Notes under the pieces: model-generated
What the model saw: the letters and a program-made list of their open reading frames with translations, nothing else
Told to the model about the DNA's origin: nothing
Database searches by the model: none
Position numbers and translations under genes: made by a program
Shown here: one piece after another, positions 46,045 to 57,791 of the stretch
Position numbering within the stretch: the stretch's first letter is position 1
Layout of the letters: each line of letters begins with the position of its first letter
Assembly (NCBI GenBank): GCA_038363925.1
Contig: JAQQWL010000004.1
Location: forward strand, 2,852,001-2,916,000
Reading direction: 5' to 3'
Source: Apiospora phragmitis
Lineage: Eukaryota; Ascomycota; Sordariomycetes; Amphisphaeriales; Apiosporaceae
Length of the DNA stretch: 64,000 bases

Positions 46045-49000
46045 TTACAGCTGTCCGATGCTCTGAATCCCTCGGATTCTGACGACTATGGGATGAACGC
46101 TGCCGCTGTCGTCGAAAGATACAGCTATGTGTTCTGTTTCCGGTAACATCGCACAAGAGGCGCGTGGAGCGGCGTCGACTGAATAACTCATTGTGGCCGA
46201 GGAGCGCGTCACTACGCTGGCTTGATGGTTACTGGAATCGTTATCTTGAGGATCAGCAGCTTTACCGAGATTCGACCTACAGGACTTACCACTGGGAGCT
46301 TGCCCGGCTTCCGGCCAGGCCTCGACTCGGGGTGCGGGAACACCCAGATTTGTTATCAATCCTTCAGTTTGAGGGACTCGTCCGGCGGCCCGTTTGGTGT
46401 GTGGGTTGCCATTCCATGTCTTCAGTAACCAAATCAGGTGTAACTCCAACAGACCAACTTTTGGTACCATCGTCCTTTGTGCTTCTGTTTGTTGAGAGTC
46501 TGTTGTATTTCTCGGAAGAGCTGATTTGCCACATCAGGGGTAAGCAGCTCGCAGATCAGTTATTTTGCCGTGGCGGACTTTCTCGTGTGCCCTCGATCAG
46601 TGTCAATTTTTGTGAAGGAAAATGTTGTACTCAAATCAGCATCGTGAAGTATCAGCATCCGTATGAGCTCACGCATCCCTTCGATGCCAGAAGTCCCATG
46701 ATGGTACAGGTCGTTCAAGAAGCACTGCCAGACTGTGCTACCTTCGTAGGCTTCATTCGAATCTGCTCCGGCCTCCAACAGACGCGTGACTGTCCTCGTG
46801 GAAACTGGATAATTGTGGCGTGTTTGTAACAAGGCGAAAGCCAGTGCTGGCTCACAATTTCTTGTTATTGGTTTGCCCTGGGCTTCTTGCAGCATATTGG
46901 GGTTAGTGACGAGCCTCTTGTAAACATACGTAAAGAAATCGATCCGTGCTGCGAGGCCAAGAAAAAAGAACGCTTCGTATTTTTGGCCCTTCCGATGTAA
47001 GGTAATCCTGTAGGATGTTTCTGCAGCTTTCAGAATGTTCTCGAGGGCTGTTTCTGAGCCTGGACTCTCTACCAAAGATGAGGAAACGAAGAGGAAGAGT
47101 TCTCTAACAAGTTTTTCCGATTGAGTTTCGTCGTAAGGAAAGGACACAGTCTTCATCACGGCTAGTATGGCATGGCTGGCCGTGAGAGAGAAGTTTTGGT
47201 TGTCGAGACCGTGTTGTAGGGACGACTGCACATCTGCTGATTGTCGAAGGAAGTCACGAACAGTTCGATGTAGAAAGTCTACGCCGTATTCAAAGAAATG
47301 CCCGGGGTATTGCATTGGCGGATACCCCCCCACGTTGACAAGCTCAAGGAGACCTCGCGAGCGGCCGTCTAACCTGCGTCGTAGTTGTTCATGTCTTAAC
47401 CTTAGTTGCTTAGAACTGGTGATTGACTGTGCATGGACGATTGCATAGTCCGGATTATCGTCAATGTCGTCGAGGTAGGAGTACATCATCGCTGGTAATG
47501 GCTCATCGGCAAGGGTTGCTATTTTGAAGTACTGTGCCATTTGCTTGCGGTATATAGGCTCAACCGAGTCTATGAGATGTTGGGAAAACGATTCCAAATC
47601 TGGCGGAAACTCCCGAAGTCGTCGGTAAAGTGTTGACGCCGAATCATGGTAAGTCAAACCCTGTAACAAGTCCCGTACCACAAGATAGACCCAAAGAAAC
47701 ACTCCCTGGGCGCGAATAACCACGGCATCTACCACCTGAGAGTACTCCGGGTTCATGTGAGTGAGGGTCTTGAACTGCGCGTGTTCGATGAGTTTGTCTG
47801 AGACATATTGCTGAATGTCGTCTCGGGTCAAATCCTCGAGCTTGAGACGCACAACTTGATGTCAGAGGATAACTTCAGCTGCCTCAGAATCTTGATCAAG
47901 TCCGAGTGACCGCGACGCTCCTCTTGAAACTCGTCCAGCCCATCGACAAAAAAGCAAAACTTGAGAAGAATATCTTGGGTGACGATTCTCCGATAGAGGA
48001 TCAATAGATTATGGGTATATTGTAAAGCATCTGGAAGATCCCAATCGTCCATTTCACTTATCCTCCTTGTCACAGCTGGCATGAGTTCGGGACATTGACG
48101 GAGAATCTCGAAGAGCAGGGAACGAAGAAGCCCCTCTTGGGACTTCTGCAATGCGGAACCTGCATACCAGAAGAAGGACTTGGCCACGATAAGCTCCTTC
48201 TGTCCAGCCCATCTCTGAAGGCAGCGCCGCGTGTCTCTGTTACCGCAGAGGAACTTCATGAATGTCGACTTGCCACTTCCCGGCTTGCCATACACCCAGA
48301 AGACACCATTACGGTTCTCGAGCTATTCCCTGAACCGTAGCCCAGCATTTTGCTGTTCAAACGCCCATTGGAAGGTCTTGGAGTGAGCTTCCTCGATCTT
48401 GCGGTGTCGAACCTGGAGGTTGTCGAAATGTAACCGACCAAGGATCTGTTGGTCTGCGCGCGCAGTTTCTGCCGATTCACTGATCGCTTTTGTGGCAACT
48501 TCGAGCTTCCTGAAGTCGGCAAGCTTGATCAAAACTTTGGAGCGTTGGTCTTGGGACGGTTGCCTTTCAGCAGCAAGGTCATTGATGCTGGTGGCAATAT
48601 CTCGGCCACTTCTGGTACTCTCTTCGATAGCCCTTACCAAATTGCGCTGGAGTTCTTGGAAATCCTCCCCTCTCTTGATATCGAGCCTGATATTCCCAGA
48701 TCCAATCTTTGCAATGGGCTTGTGATATCGCGGTCACTCCTCGAGTAACCTCCTTGCTGGTGACCTGTCAGTCGAATGGTCTAGTAGATATCAAGGATCG
48801 ACATACTGTGTGGCTATTTGAAGATGCCGTATCACCTGGAGTTGGAGGCTACCAAGTTTACTCGTCAGACCCTTCACCTGATCCTTTCCCCAAGTCTGCT
48901 TCAAAGCTGACAGGAAGCTGCTCCATTTAGATGGATTCCCGGTTTTGACCGCCTGCAAAGCTTTCTGTAGCAAGGCGATAATATTCTTGCTCTCGGTCAG

Positions 49001-49213
49001 GAGAGTTTGGAGTTCTCTACTGATATCCACTATCGATGGCAGACTTCCGTCGAGGGCGGCGACATCTTGGACAAGGAGGTCCACAAACTCAGCCTCGCCG
49101 CTCAAGCCGGAAGAGGAGTTGTGGATGCTTCGTGCTTCTGTCAGCACAGTCCAGGCGAAATAAATCACCGCCAGGATATTACTTGCAACACCCAGCGCTG
49201 AAAGGGGATCCAT
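46045..49213 (-). pseudogene. NACHT-type NLR (STAND NTPase) pseudogene
   Basis: Minus-strand remains of a fungal NOD-like receptor, proteins used in heterokaryon incompatibility and immunity-like responses. The N-terminus (49,213-48,791) is MDPLSALGVASNILAVIYFA, the usual start of this group, followed by a predicted helical region. Then come DFQELQRNLVRAIEESTRS, a NACHT Walker A (WVYGKPGSGKST, near 48,285), a Walker B (FCFFVDGLDEF, near 47,945) and the winged-helix-like segment (LEDLTRDDIQQYVSDKL onward). The C-terminal region has an ankyrin-like piece (TVTRLLEAGADSNEAYEGST). Lesions: a frameshift near 48,720; TAG at 48,323-48,325 where the family has Trp before LEN; a deletion with frameshift at about 47,850 removing the segment after LCVSS; TAA at 46,560-46,562, beyond which the frame still reads LTPDVANQLFREIQQ. 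One intron with GTATGT follows codon 137. Confidence 0.85.
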
Positions 49214-50115
49214 GAGTAGTGTGAAGATTGGGAGGTATCGTCATGGGGGTATGGGAGAGGAAATTCACCTGAACTGCCGAGCGGGGGAAACCTGGCTTTT
49301 GACTGCAGGTCGTACATGAACGACTGCGCCACTATCGTCCATTGGCCTGGGAGCCTGCGTCTTGAAGAGTCTGCCCAGGGTATTCAGCACACGTATCTAC
49401 CCCCCTATTCGCCCAGAACAGTGGAGCAAGCAAGACACAACTGGGATTTGGTCCATCTCATTGGGCCTATTGATGAAGCCGACCTGCAAAAGGCTTGGCC
49501 CCAAGATAAAATGATGCACTCAATGAATACGGGGAGACCGGGAACAAAACCTAGAGGAAACGGTGCACGCTAACTGGTTATGCGCTTATCCTCTGCTGAG
49601 CCAGGACGCATCTCTCGATGTCTGCATACATGGATAGTTTCCGCCCGACCATATTCTAGTAGCCACTCAGGCGTTAGGCGACAGGAGGGTTTTCTTTCTT
49701 TTTTTCTTCTTTAAATTGGAAAATTTTACGGGACAGGAGACACAGTGTCCGAAATAAACTTCTTTGGGGCCAGCCATGGCGCGTGACAATCACGTGCTAA
49801 CACCGTCCACGAATTTCCACGCTGAGGTCGGCAGTGCTGGACCCCTCATCTGACACCCCTTATTACTCACAGCCTGATAGGACACGTTGGCATCTCGTCT
49901 GGCATATGAGGTAATCGCCTTAATTGTCGGTATCAGAGTCTCATAAATCCCTGTATTTATAACCAACATCCATTACGTACGGCCCGCATCGGAAAGGGTT
50001 TTGCATCACATAATTAAAGCAGCACATACCTCAGTTGTTCAGGTGAGTTTGTTTGTTTACAACTTAAAATCAAAGTTCGAGGGCTCCGAAGCTGACTTCA
50101 GACTAGGCCACATCC
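49214..50115. other. intergenic
   Basis: Short frames only. The NLR promoter must have lain in 49,214-49,700. No RNA gene or repeat was recognised. Confidence 0.4.
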
Positions 50116-50397
50116 ATGTCTGTAAACCTCACAAACGTCGAGGACCATGAAGAGACGACGAGTCTCCTGGATTACGACACCGAAGCAAGAACGGCACCGC
50201 GGCACCACGATGAGACAAATGCGGTCAGACGTACCAAAGGTCTCGTTCTGGCTTTGTCCTCCATCGTCCTCGTCGTCCTGTTGATACTCTTGGTCCGAGA
50301 TCTTCGACACGGAGCCGTGCCAGTCTTCAAGATGGCCACCATAGCCTTCACTATGATAGCGCAGGCAATCGTGTCGCGGATACGATGGATTGGATGA
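50116..50397 (+). CDS. small single-pass membrane protein, hypothetical
   Basis: A 93-codon frame starting MSVNLTNVEDHEETTSLLDY. A charged, acidic N-terminal half is followed by a clear transmembrane segment at about 43-61 (LVLALSSIVLVVLLILLV) and a basic short tail with a second weaker hydrophobic stretch. This layout is coherent for a small type II/III membrane protein, but no family is recognised. The frame is short and the area is rich in decayed genes, so it may be chance. Confidence 0.35.
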   Translation: MSVNLTNVEDHEETTSLLDYDTEARTAPRHHDETNAVRRTKGLVLALSSIVLVVLLILLVRDLRHGAVPVFKMATIAFTMIAQAIVSRIRWIG

Positions 50398-50598
50398 GCT
50401 AGCAAGACGTCAGAGATCCCTCTTTACTAGCCTGAATTATTGCAGTTGTGCTTGAACGAATATGGTTATTGGGTTTACGCATGTATAGAAATAGAAGCAT
50501 CGGCAACGAACAAGTCCATTTAACGGATGACGAGGATGGGCCTGATCCCACCGGATATTAATAGATGTACTGTTTTTGCTCCTCGCGGTAGCAATCGT

Positions 50599-50863
50599 CT
50601 ATTTAGGCCCGGCAATATTCTCCGCTACAAACCCAGCCAGCATGCGTAGCGACTTTTGAGGGTTCATGATGTCAAGGAAAGGTACGTCGGTCCTCAAACA
50701 AGTCCATATCCACGTCCGGAAACTCCGCCTCTATCATGCTGTCTATCCCAAGATCCGCCATGCACTTCCCATCATCGATCTGTTCCGGCTCCATGAGGAT
50801 CAACCTGGCAAATATTTTATATACGAGCCGAAAGCAGTCATCTTCCAAAAGAAACTGCACCAC
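50599..50863 (-). pseudogene. polyketide synthase C-terminal acyl-carrier domain remnant
   Basis: The minus strand reads KIFARLILMEPEQIDDGKCM and then ADLGIDSMIEAEF. The D-S-M is the phosphopantetheine site of a type I PKS acyl carrier protein. One extra T after EAEF shifts the frame; beyond it the sequence continues RTWTWTCLRTDVPFLDIMNP, QKSLRMLAGFVAENIAGPK and a stop, the typical end of a highly reducing PKS. Only this end of about 88 codons remains. Upstream there is no KS, AT or KR sequence; the F-box gene begins 150 bp away on the same strand. It shows that a PKS gene once ended here, or that a piece was translocated. Confidence 0.75.
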
Positions 50864-51013
50864 GCTCTAGCATGAAGACTTCGGCCACCCCCGTGGGCAG
50901 CTCAACCATCCAAACCGACATTTCCCCAAGCTGGCTGAGCTGTCCGGTTTGCTCTCCCATGTCCCGGAGTCGTTGATGATTTTCTACCAAGCTCCTTAAT
51001 GAAACTAAATGCC

Positions 51014-52448
51014 TCAACTTCTCTCCAGAATCTCTTCCAATGCCCCAGAATCATAGGCATCCAGATCCGGATAGTAATCATAACCGGAGAAAGGGTCACG
51101 GTAGTCTACGTTGGCCGTTTCCATAAGACCATGGTCGACAAAAGGACAGTTGCGAATGTATTGCTGTGTCAGCTCTTGGTCGGGGGGCTGCATAAGTCCG
51201 GGGGCACCGCTCTGTAGGATACGAAACCCTTCCAAGTCGACTCGTGTGTGATGCGGGAATTTCTCCTCCGTCAGTGCCGCAAGCAAGCGGTAGAGTAAGG
51301 CTGTGGTCAGTTCATAGCACATCCCACGATACTGGCGGATGCGTGTTCGAGCCGTGCCACATATGCCACGCAAGTCCTTGTCTTCGCAGTGGAGCACGGG
51401 ACTTTCTCCTAGCCCGATCGAGATGGTTTTCAGTGTGTCCTTCGCGCTGTGCAGACGTCGTTAGTGAGCATTCCGTCACGTAGCTATCACTCGAAGGAGA
51501 GAACGAAGGTACAGACCTGCGAATGAATTCAGAAGTCTGATGAAACATGGCTATATCGTTGCGACGATCAAGCTCCGTGGAAAAGGGGCCAAGCCTAATG
51601 GAGAGATGGGCCAACGAAGCCAAGCGGGATGGCCGCAGGAACCGTAGGGGGAACCACATGGGGCCAGGGAAGATGGCTGCATCACCTCGCTCTTGGCGCG
51701 CCCACAGCTCGTCGTCGATGCCCACGTCGCCATACGGATCAGGGCAGTCGTGGAGGTGTTGTGTAGCTAAGTCCTGCGGCAACGGCTGGGGGTCGGGGCC
51801 GGGCAGGGCGCCTTCGTCTTGTAAGTAGTGGAGCTCGAGATGGCAAAGCCTGCTCGCGTCGAGCGAGCTGACTATGGCTCGGACCAGCCCGCGGTGCATC
51901 CAGCCGACGAGCCGGAGGTGGGTAACGGCGGGGAACAGCGTCGCGGGGTTCTGGCGGATATACGGCTGACGGCCGATGTCGTGCAGCGATGCGAGGTCCA
52001 GCCTAGCCACGTTCCGCAGGCGCCCAAACACATCCCAGGTCCGCAAGTCGATGTCGGTCAGGACGTCCTCGCCAAAGTCGATCCACACGAGAGTCCAAGC
52101 GAAAGCCCGTACGTGAGCGGCGAGCTCCGGGCGGTCGGTGAGGAGGCGGAGAAAGGCGCGCTGGCGCGGGACCAGGCCGCGAGGGCGGTATTCGTCCGAG
52201 AAGTCGGCCGTGACGACCCGGCGCGACAGAGGGTGGTCCGGCCCCGGGTTCTCCTGCTCGGGAAGCCGGCCGCGGTTGTGGCTGCTCAGGTCGATATCCC
52301 GGAGCAGAAAGGGCAGGGACAGCGTGCGCCATGCGCGGGAGACGAGCCCGGCGCGAGCAAGAGTCCGGCTGTCGCCCAGCAGACTTTCAAAGACCAGGAC
52401 CATGATATCGGCTGGGAGGCCATCTCTCACATTTGCGAGGTAAGGCAT
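51014..52448 (-). CDS. F-box domain protein
   Basis: Two exons (52,448-51,517 and 51,446-51,014) with a 70-bp intron (GTCTGT...CACAG) give 454 residues without a break. An F-box-like motif is at the N-terminus (about 10-50, GLPADIMVLVFESLLGDSRT then LVSRAWRTLSLPFLLRDID). The remainder is leucine-rich and irregular, as in fungal F-box proteins whose C-terminal part binds substrates for SCF ubiquitin ligases. No target can be suggested. The C-terminus is acidic (GYDYYPDLDAYDSGALEEIL). The spliced frame joins cleanly (FIRS-AKDTLKTISIG), which supports both the intron and intactness. Confidence 0.8.
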
Positions 52449-53044
52449 GGCTGGAGTACTTGGCGCGTATATCTGTACTAGACTCGAGTGGCAGTCAAGC
52501 TAGCAAAAGATGCTGTCAGGCTTGAGCAGTTATTTTCAAATTCCTATTTACTCGTATCGCAAAAGCAGAAAGAGATCTTTTCCGGGAAATGTACAATATG
52601 AACCAATGTGTAAACATCAAGGGAGAGAAGGTAAACAGACTTTGCGATTTCTGCTACTTGTAGCCCTAATGCGGCAGCTATTTAATACTCTAAGCAGAGC
52701 TCGAGTACTGGCGGTGTTGATGTAGAAGGGGAAGGGCTGGGAGTAAGAAAGGGATGAGGTGGGGAAACTAGTGAGGAAGTTGGAGTGCTACGGCATCCCG
52801 TAATATTTAAGTAAACCTATAAATAGAGATGGTCCGTGCATGGTACGCTTATTACCTGACCTCCCTCGGTAACCGAAGAAAGAGAGAGAGAAAGAGGAAG
52901 ACAGAGAGAGAGAGAGCATGACATCTATTAGTGTTCTTTACCCAACTACCAAACGGATGTACCTACGGTTACATGCACATAATGCCACCGCGGTTACTGA
53001 AAAGGAAACATGACCATTATTACAGGCATAACTACCACAACAGT
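52449..53044. other. intergenic
   Basis: Promoter of the F-box gene on one side, 3' flank of the metalloprotease on the other. A purine microsatellite (GA-rich) lies at 52,876-52,917. No gene is seen. Confidence 0.5.
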
Positions 53045-54227
53045 TTAGACCTTGTTTGGCTTGTCTACCCCCTTCGGCCAAACATCAGTCCCGCACCCCC
53101 GGTTATTATTATTAAACCAAGCGTACAGGGCAAGCCAGGCACTGTTACGCAAACCAAATAAATGCGTTAGTCACTCCGTATAAGAGTATGCGAAAGAGAG
53201 ATGGGGGAATGGCGTACTAATTGTCTGGGGTTTTCTTCGCGCCGCCCCATTTGCTTTTTTCGGCGTTTTCGGCGGCATCCTGGTAGCCAGTATAGTCACG
53301 TTCGCCACCGGGCATGTTGCGGATCCAATACAAGTGCATGAACTCGTGCAGAAGGATGCGCTCGGCACAGTCGACCTTGTCCAGGGTGGGCTCGTTTAAC
53401 CCAGCCAAGGCATCGATGTTGGGAAATTCATGATTGTCGAAGAACTTGGGGCAGAATGTAATGCTGGAAGACTTCTCGAAACTGTACCGGGGCTCAATGG
53501 TGGGCAGGATTCTCCCTTGGGATTCCAAGGAATCTCGGTGACGGCCTGAGCCTCCGTAGCGCCAGTCCTGCGTCCGAGGTCAGTCCGATAATGATGGCCA
53601 CGAGAGAGAAGCACGGGAGCGACGGAGGAGTGGCACTTACCCACACAAGGGGTCCTTCATGTTGTGATACATGACCTCGTTTTTTTCGTGGCTGCAGATC
53701 AAACGCAGGGCGCCGGGTTTATTCCCACCACGTTCGCCGGCTTTCTTCTTGGACTCCCCCTTCACCAGGTCGAAGGTTTCTTTGACGTACTGGATGCGGT
53801 TGTCATGGCCAAGGAACATTTGTGCATACGCGGGATCTTTGTCGAAGATGTACTTCCGATTTTCATCATTTGTTTTGCTGGGATCAACTGGGTTTGGAAG
53901 CCCTTCTTGAAGCTGACCTAGGTGAGTCGAAGTCCACTCCAGGAGTTGATGCATGTTGGTGAATGCGTCCAGGATCTTTTTGCGTTGCTTCTCGTCGCTG
54001 CAGCTCTCGTCCCAGTCGAACAAGCGGTTGTCTGCTTCTTCGGGGCCCACGCCGCTCAAGACACGCGACTTCGGGGTCTTGGTCCCGGTTACTTGGTCAA
54101 CCCAATCAGGCTCATTATCTGGATTCGTTAGCTGCTGGCCGTTTCGTGCCACTAGCTTCCACTCGGGTCGGTGAAGGATATTTCCTGTCACGAGGGATGC
54201 AGATAGAGCAAGAAGCACAATCTTCAT
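53045..54227 (-). CDS. secreted HExxH metalloprotease (deuterolysin-like), one apparent frameshift
   Basis: Three exons: 54,227-53,641, 53,567-53,218 and 53,141-53,045. The start is the ATG of MKIVLLALSASLVTG, a signal peptide. The zinc motif is HEFMH (53,334-53,348, about residue 270) in AERILLHEFMHLYWIRNMPG, and a GGERDYTGYQDA segment follows, as in fungal secreted metalloproteases of the lysine-specific/M35-like group. Exon 3 adds YAWLALYAWFNNNN and RGCGTDVWPK; it is needed because the TAG after KTPDN is really TA plus an intron donor GTACGC. The spliced length is 1,034 nt, one short of a codon multiple. Exon 1 leads into PWNPKGESCP in one frame and the zinc domain starts IEPRYSFEK in another, so a base seems lost near 53,503-53,512. 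It is either a recent pseudogene or a sequence error. Confidence 0.75.
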
Positions 54228-55524
54228 TATTTCGGCGGCTGAGTGGGCAGATCGGATGCGGTATATGGTCGTGTCGTGTATATAGCAAGTCTGGCATGGT
54301 GAGAGCAAGTGCGGCTTTTTTATAAAGAGCTGTCATACAGAAACAGCCAGATAGCCGGGTTGAGCAACCATGGTGAAAGTCTGCCTCTGGACCCAAGAAT
54401 AGCACGCGGGGGCTGTCTATCCGTACGCCTCGTTCCTGAGATGGAACGGGGCCAAATGATTAGTGCCAATTTCAACGTACCACGTCAGAGACTATAGCCG
54501 TTGCAATTGAAGTGTGACCTGATGGCTCAGATGATGGATGACCTCAGCACATATACAGCTAGCATACTCGGTGCCAACCAGATGATTGTAGTTGCTTTAG
54601 ACAAGGAGGAGCAGTATCGTTTCCCATAAGGCATACAGCAAGCACCTACTTCTCGCGGGTCGCACAATGGGCATGTCGAGGTGTTGCGATTCTTGCATGG
54701 AGAAGAAGCAGAGGTGGTGGGGGTGGCGTGGGGTCCTGAGCGCCTATTGCCTTGGCATGTTATATTAAGTAACAGTCAAATATAGCAGTGTAACGACTAT
54801 CTAATTCTTCGGAACCCCAATACTCTGGTTTTGGGGAAAGGGCGGTGGATAGGTGGTCGGTCGGCTTGCATCCTCCCCGTTAGGGTAAAGAGCGCCAGCG
54901 GTGGGGGGCCAGAGCAGAGACGGTGATGGGTAGTTGCCTACGGGGTAAGTATAATTACTAGGTAAGGATGCACTCCTATTCGCCTGATACTTCCAGTACT
55001 TTAGAAGAGACCCTTTCAGCTTCCAACTCAAGTCCTTGGCAACCCCCAATTTAATAACAACTTTTACCACAGCCGCCACAAGTGGCTGCTTACGACGCCT
55101 ATTATGGACCACGGCGTGAGGCCGGGAGTGCACCAGCCTTTTATACCCTTGATTCAGCGCGCCTAAAAATATACTATTTATTAAACTAGATGTTTCACAA
55201 TATACCACTATACCGTGTATGCCCCCAACAATCGCATGGCCTTATTTGAAGAAATTGCCATCCTTCGGCTTCGCCACCCCCCGAGGTATCCTCCAGCCCC
55301 CAGGGCGAAGGGCGGGCGATATCGCTTGCCATCAGGTTCTAATTATGGCGAAAATGCTGGCCCTGGCATGTGAATGATTGAAACCTACAGACTTGTATTC
55401 TAGAGATTCATGTATATAACTTCAAGTCCATCAATATCCGCTGGCATCGGATGTCTACAGACTACACCAACCAGCTAGACAACTTCATCCTCCTCCTCCT
55501 CCTCCTATTAGCCCTTAAATCACC
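54228..55524. other. intergenic, weak minus-strand frame
   Basis: A minus-strand frame of 135 codons at 54,801-55,208 has a proline/tyrosine-rich end (NYTYPVGNYPSPSLLW) but no recognisable domain and no clear promoter. It could be a small gene or chance. A TCC microsatellite at about 55,486-55,506 lies just before the gene at 55,525. Confidence 0.35.
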
Positions 55525-57449
55525 ATGTACAAGCAAACAGTTGTGTCTGCGAGACGGCTCTTAGCCTATCTATTGCTATGGAATGGACCCGAGGTGGTTG
55601 CTAGACCCAACCCTCAGGAACCATCGCCATCCGCATCACAGACCATCAGGCCTGTAACTTCGGTTATCACCGTTGATGGCAAGACCGTCACCGCAGTATA
55701 TACCCCCACCTCCATCGCAATCACAGGATTACCCCCCCTATCAAGACTGCCACTACAGTGACCACCAAGGACGATTCCGGCAAAACCATTGCCGTTGCCG
55801 TTGCAGTAGGCGCCGGTGTTGTCGCTGGCGGAGCCCTCGCCGGCTGGTTATTCGAACCCGTGCCAGGGGTACCACCGGCTCCAACCTCCCCACCACCTTA
55901 CCCAACATCGACCCAAGACCCCCCGGAAGTAATTACCCACAAGGATACCACCACCAAACAAACTACCACAACCACTAGTGCTACCGCATGTCCCTTCCCA
56001 ACGCAGGGTTCCCATGTCACTTTTACTCCGGGTCCTCGGCAGCCTAAATGGACGGCAGAGATTCCATCCCAGACCACAAGCGCTTATGTTCCAAAGTGCA
56101 CGTCATCGCGAGATGGCCAGCTGCTCCGAGGACTCGACCCGGAATTCATCAATGAACTCGCCGATGTCTTCTGCAAGAATGACCAGGCCAGAGACCTGAC
56201 CAAAACGCTCGGCAAAGACGATCTCCCCGATGGGTCATCCTGGAAGAGAGCCAATGGCCCAGACGAGAAGGTAAAATTCTCATTGGCCGTCAAGGATCAG
56301 GCCGACAAAGAGAGATGCCAGGCCCACTGCCCGAAAGCGTTCTCACAACTTGTATTACACTGTGAGTGCATCCTGACATGCAGTAATATCCCGCTGACGA
56401 ATAAGACTGACTTGGATCAACTCCCTAGGCCAATACAATTCCCATTATCTCTTCGGAAACGGCACCCAGGAGCAAGGCTGTGGCACCTACACCCTCGGCA
56501 TCCAGGGAGATCCCATTCTCGAGCGGACCTGTACCGGCGATAAAGGCAACCCGCTCCAGGACTATGAACGACGCGATGCCGCACTAGACGCCATCCAAAA
56601 CTTCTGCACGGCCCAGGACGGAAAAGTGGTAAAGAAGGACGACGAAGGCAGCTTCATAAAGGAATCGGCATTCACGTTCAGCTACGCGAAGCAATGTGTC
56701 GGAAGCGGCTCGTACACACTGAAGAAAGATCTGTGTGTCAAGTATCTGATGAAAACCGTCGACGAATGCGACACCAACACGGTGGATTTCAAGCACGGCG
56801 GCAGCCTGCAAGACATGGACAACTGCGGACTTTTCGAATTCCGCCCTCGGAGATATGCCTCTATCATGTGTTACCCCGAAGCCAAAGAAAAGGGGTACAT
56901 GTCGGACAGGACCCACGTGACCGTCACCAAGGACATGGCCAAGGACGCCATCAACGCCTTCTGCGACCGGTCCGGCAACGGGCAGCAGTACACCCTGGAC
57001 CCGGCCAACCCGCCGGGCTCTGGCAAGTTCGTCCAGGACACGTGCCAGGAGAAGGGCTTGGCCGCGTGCGGGTACTTCTACCGCAAGGACGGCCAGCGAG
57101 TAGAGTCGGGAAGCGGCGACGCAGACATATTGATCCGCCTTTCGGCCCGGCACTGGAATATTCAGGACCAGATGACGTGCGGCCCGTCTCGGGTCTACGA
57201 AATCCACGGCGACAGGTACGTATCGTCACGTCCCCGGCAGTACCTCCGAGCTCCACACGCAGAAATCAAGCTCGAATGCTAACACATTAGAATTGTAGGT
57301 GTAAATCTATCCTGGGCAACATTATCGGCGACGGGCCTGCCAAATCGTGTGCTGACGACAAGAGCAAGTTGGAACTCGGCGCCTATTATGAGTCGGGCGA
57401 TAAGGGTTGCGTGTATTGGTCCATGGGTGCAATTGATACTCGCGGCTGA
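55525..57449 (+). CDS. secreted or anchored cysteine-rich protein, unknown function, one apparent frameshift
   Basis: Three exons: 55,525-56,361, 56,429-57,215 and 57,299-57,449. An N-terminal hydrophobic segment (RRLLAYLLLWNGPEVVA) is followed by SVITVDGKTVTAVYTP, a motif seen in many fungal surface proteins. Next come a glycine/alanine/valine-rich hydrophobic stretch (TIAVAVAVGAGVVAGGALAG), a Pro/Thr linker and a long domain with many spaced cysteines (for example CQAHCPKAF, CGTYTLGIQGD, CVGSGSYTLKKDLC, CGYFYRKDGQR). The spliced length is 1,775 nt, one short of a codon multiple. The frame changes at a run of seven C at 55,732-55,738, where the reading passes from AITGLPP to IKTATTVTTKDDSGK. 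It is probably a slipped homopolymer, real or a sequencing error. It resembles secreted fungal proteins of unknown role. Confidence 0.7.
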
Positions 57450-57791
57450 ACAGTTGCAAGTATGTAGGACTGAAGAGGTCTTGCGAAAGGGTATACGTAT
57501 GACACGGGATCGATAAGTATAAAGAAGGAAGAGAACTGACCACGGCGTCTGGCGCGGACGCCGGCCTACTTTAAGGCACATTGGAACCTTCTTAGGAGTA
57601 GTCTAGATACAATACAGCTATTACAATATATCATAACGCAGGGCTACTTAATAGCTAACCCCATGCCGTTGGGGTGATCTTCGCGAACGCTATTGTAACG
57701 TGCCTCATGAAAAGGGATTGGGACGCGTATGAGGAATGGAATACGAATGGCCAAGTGAACGGACTCTCGGCTTGCCAAGCTCAGAATCCAT
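57450..57791. other. intergenic between convergent genes
   Basis: 3' flanks of the cysteine-rich protein gene and the cupin gene. Nothing else is recognised. Confidence 0.5.

Noticed and set aside
46164..46829. 221-codon plus-strand frame
   Set aside because: Antisense to the decayed C-terminal part of the NLR pseudogene; no domain.
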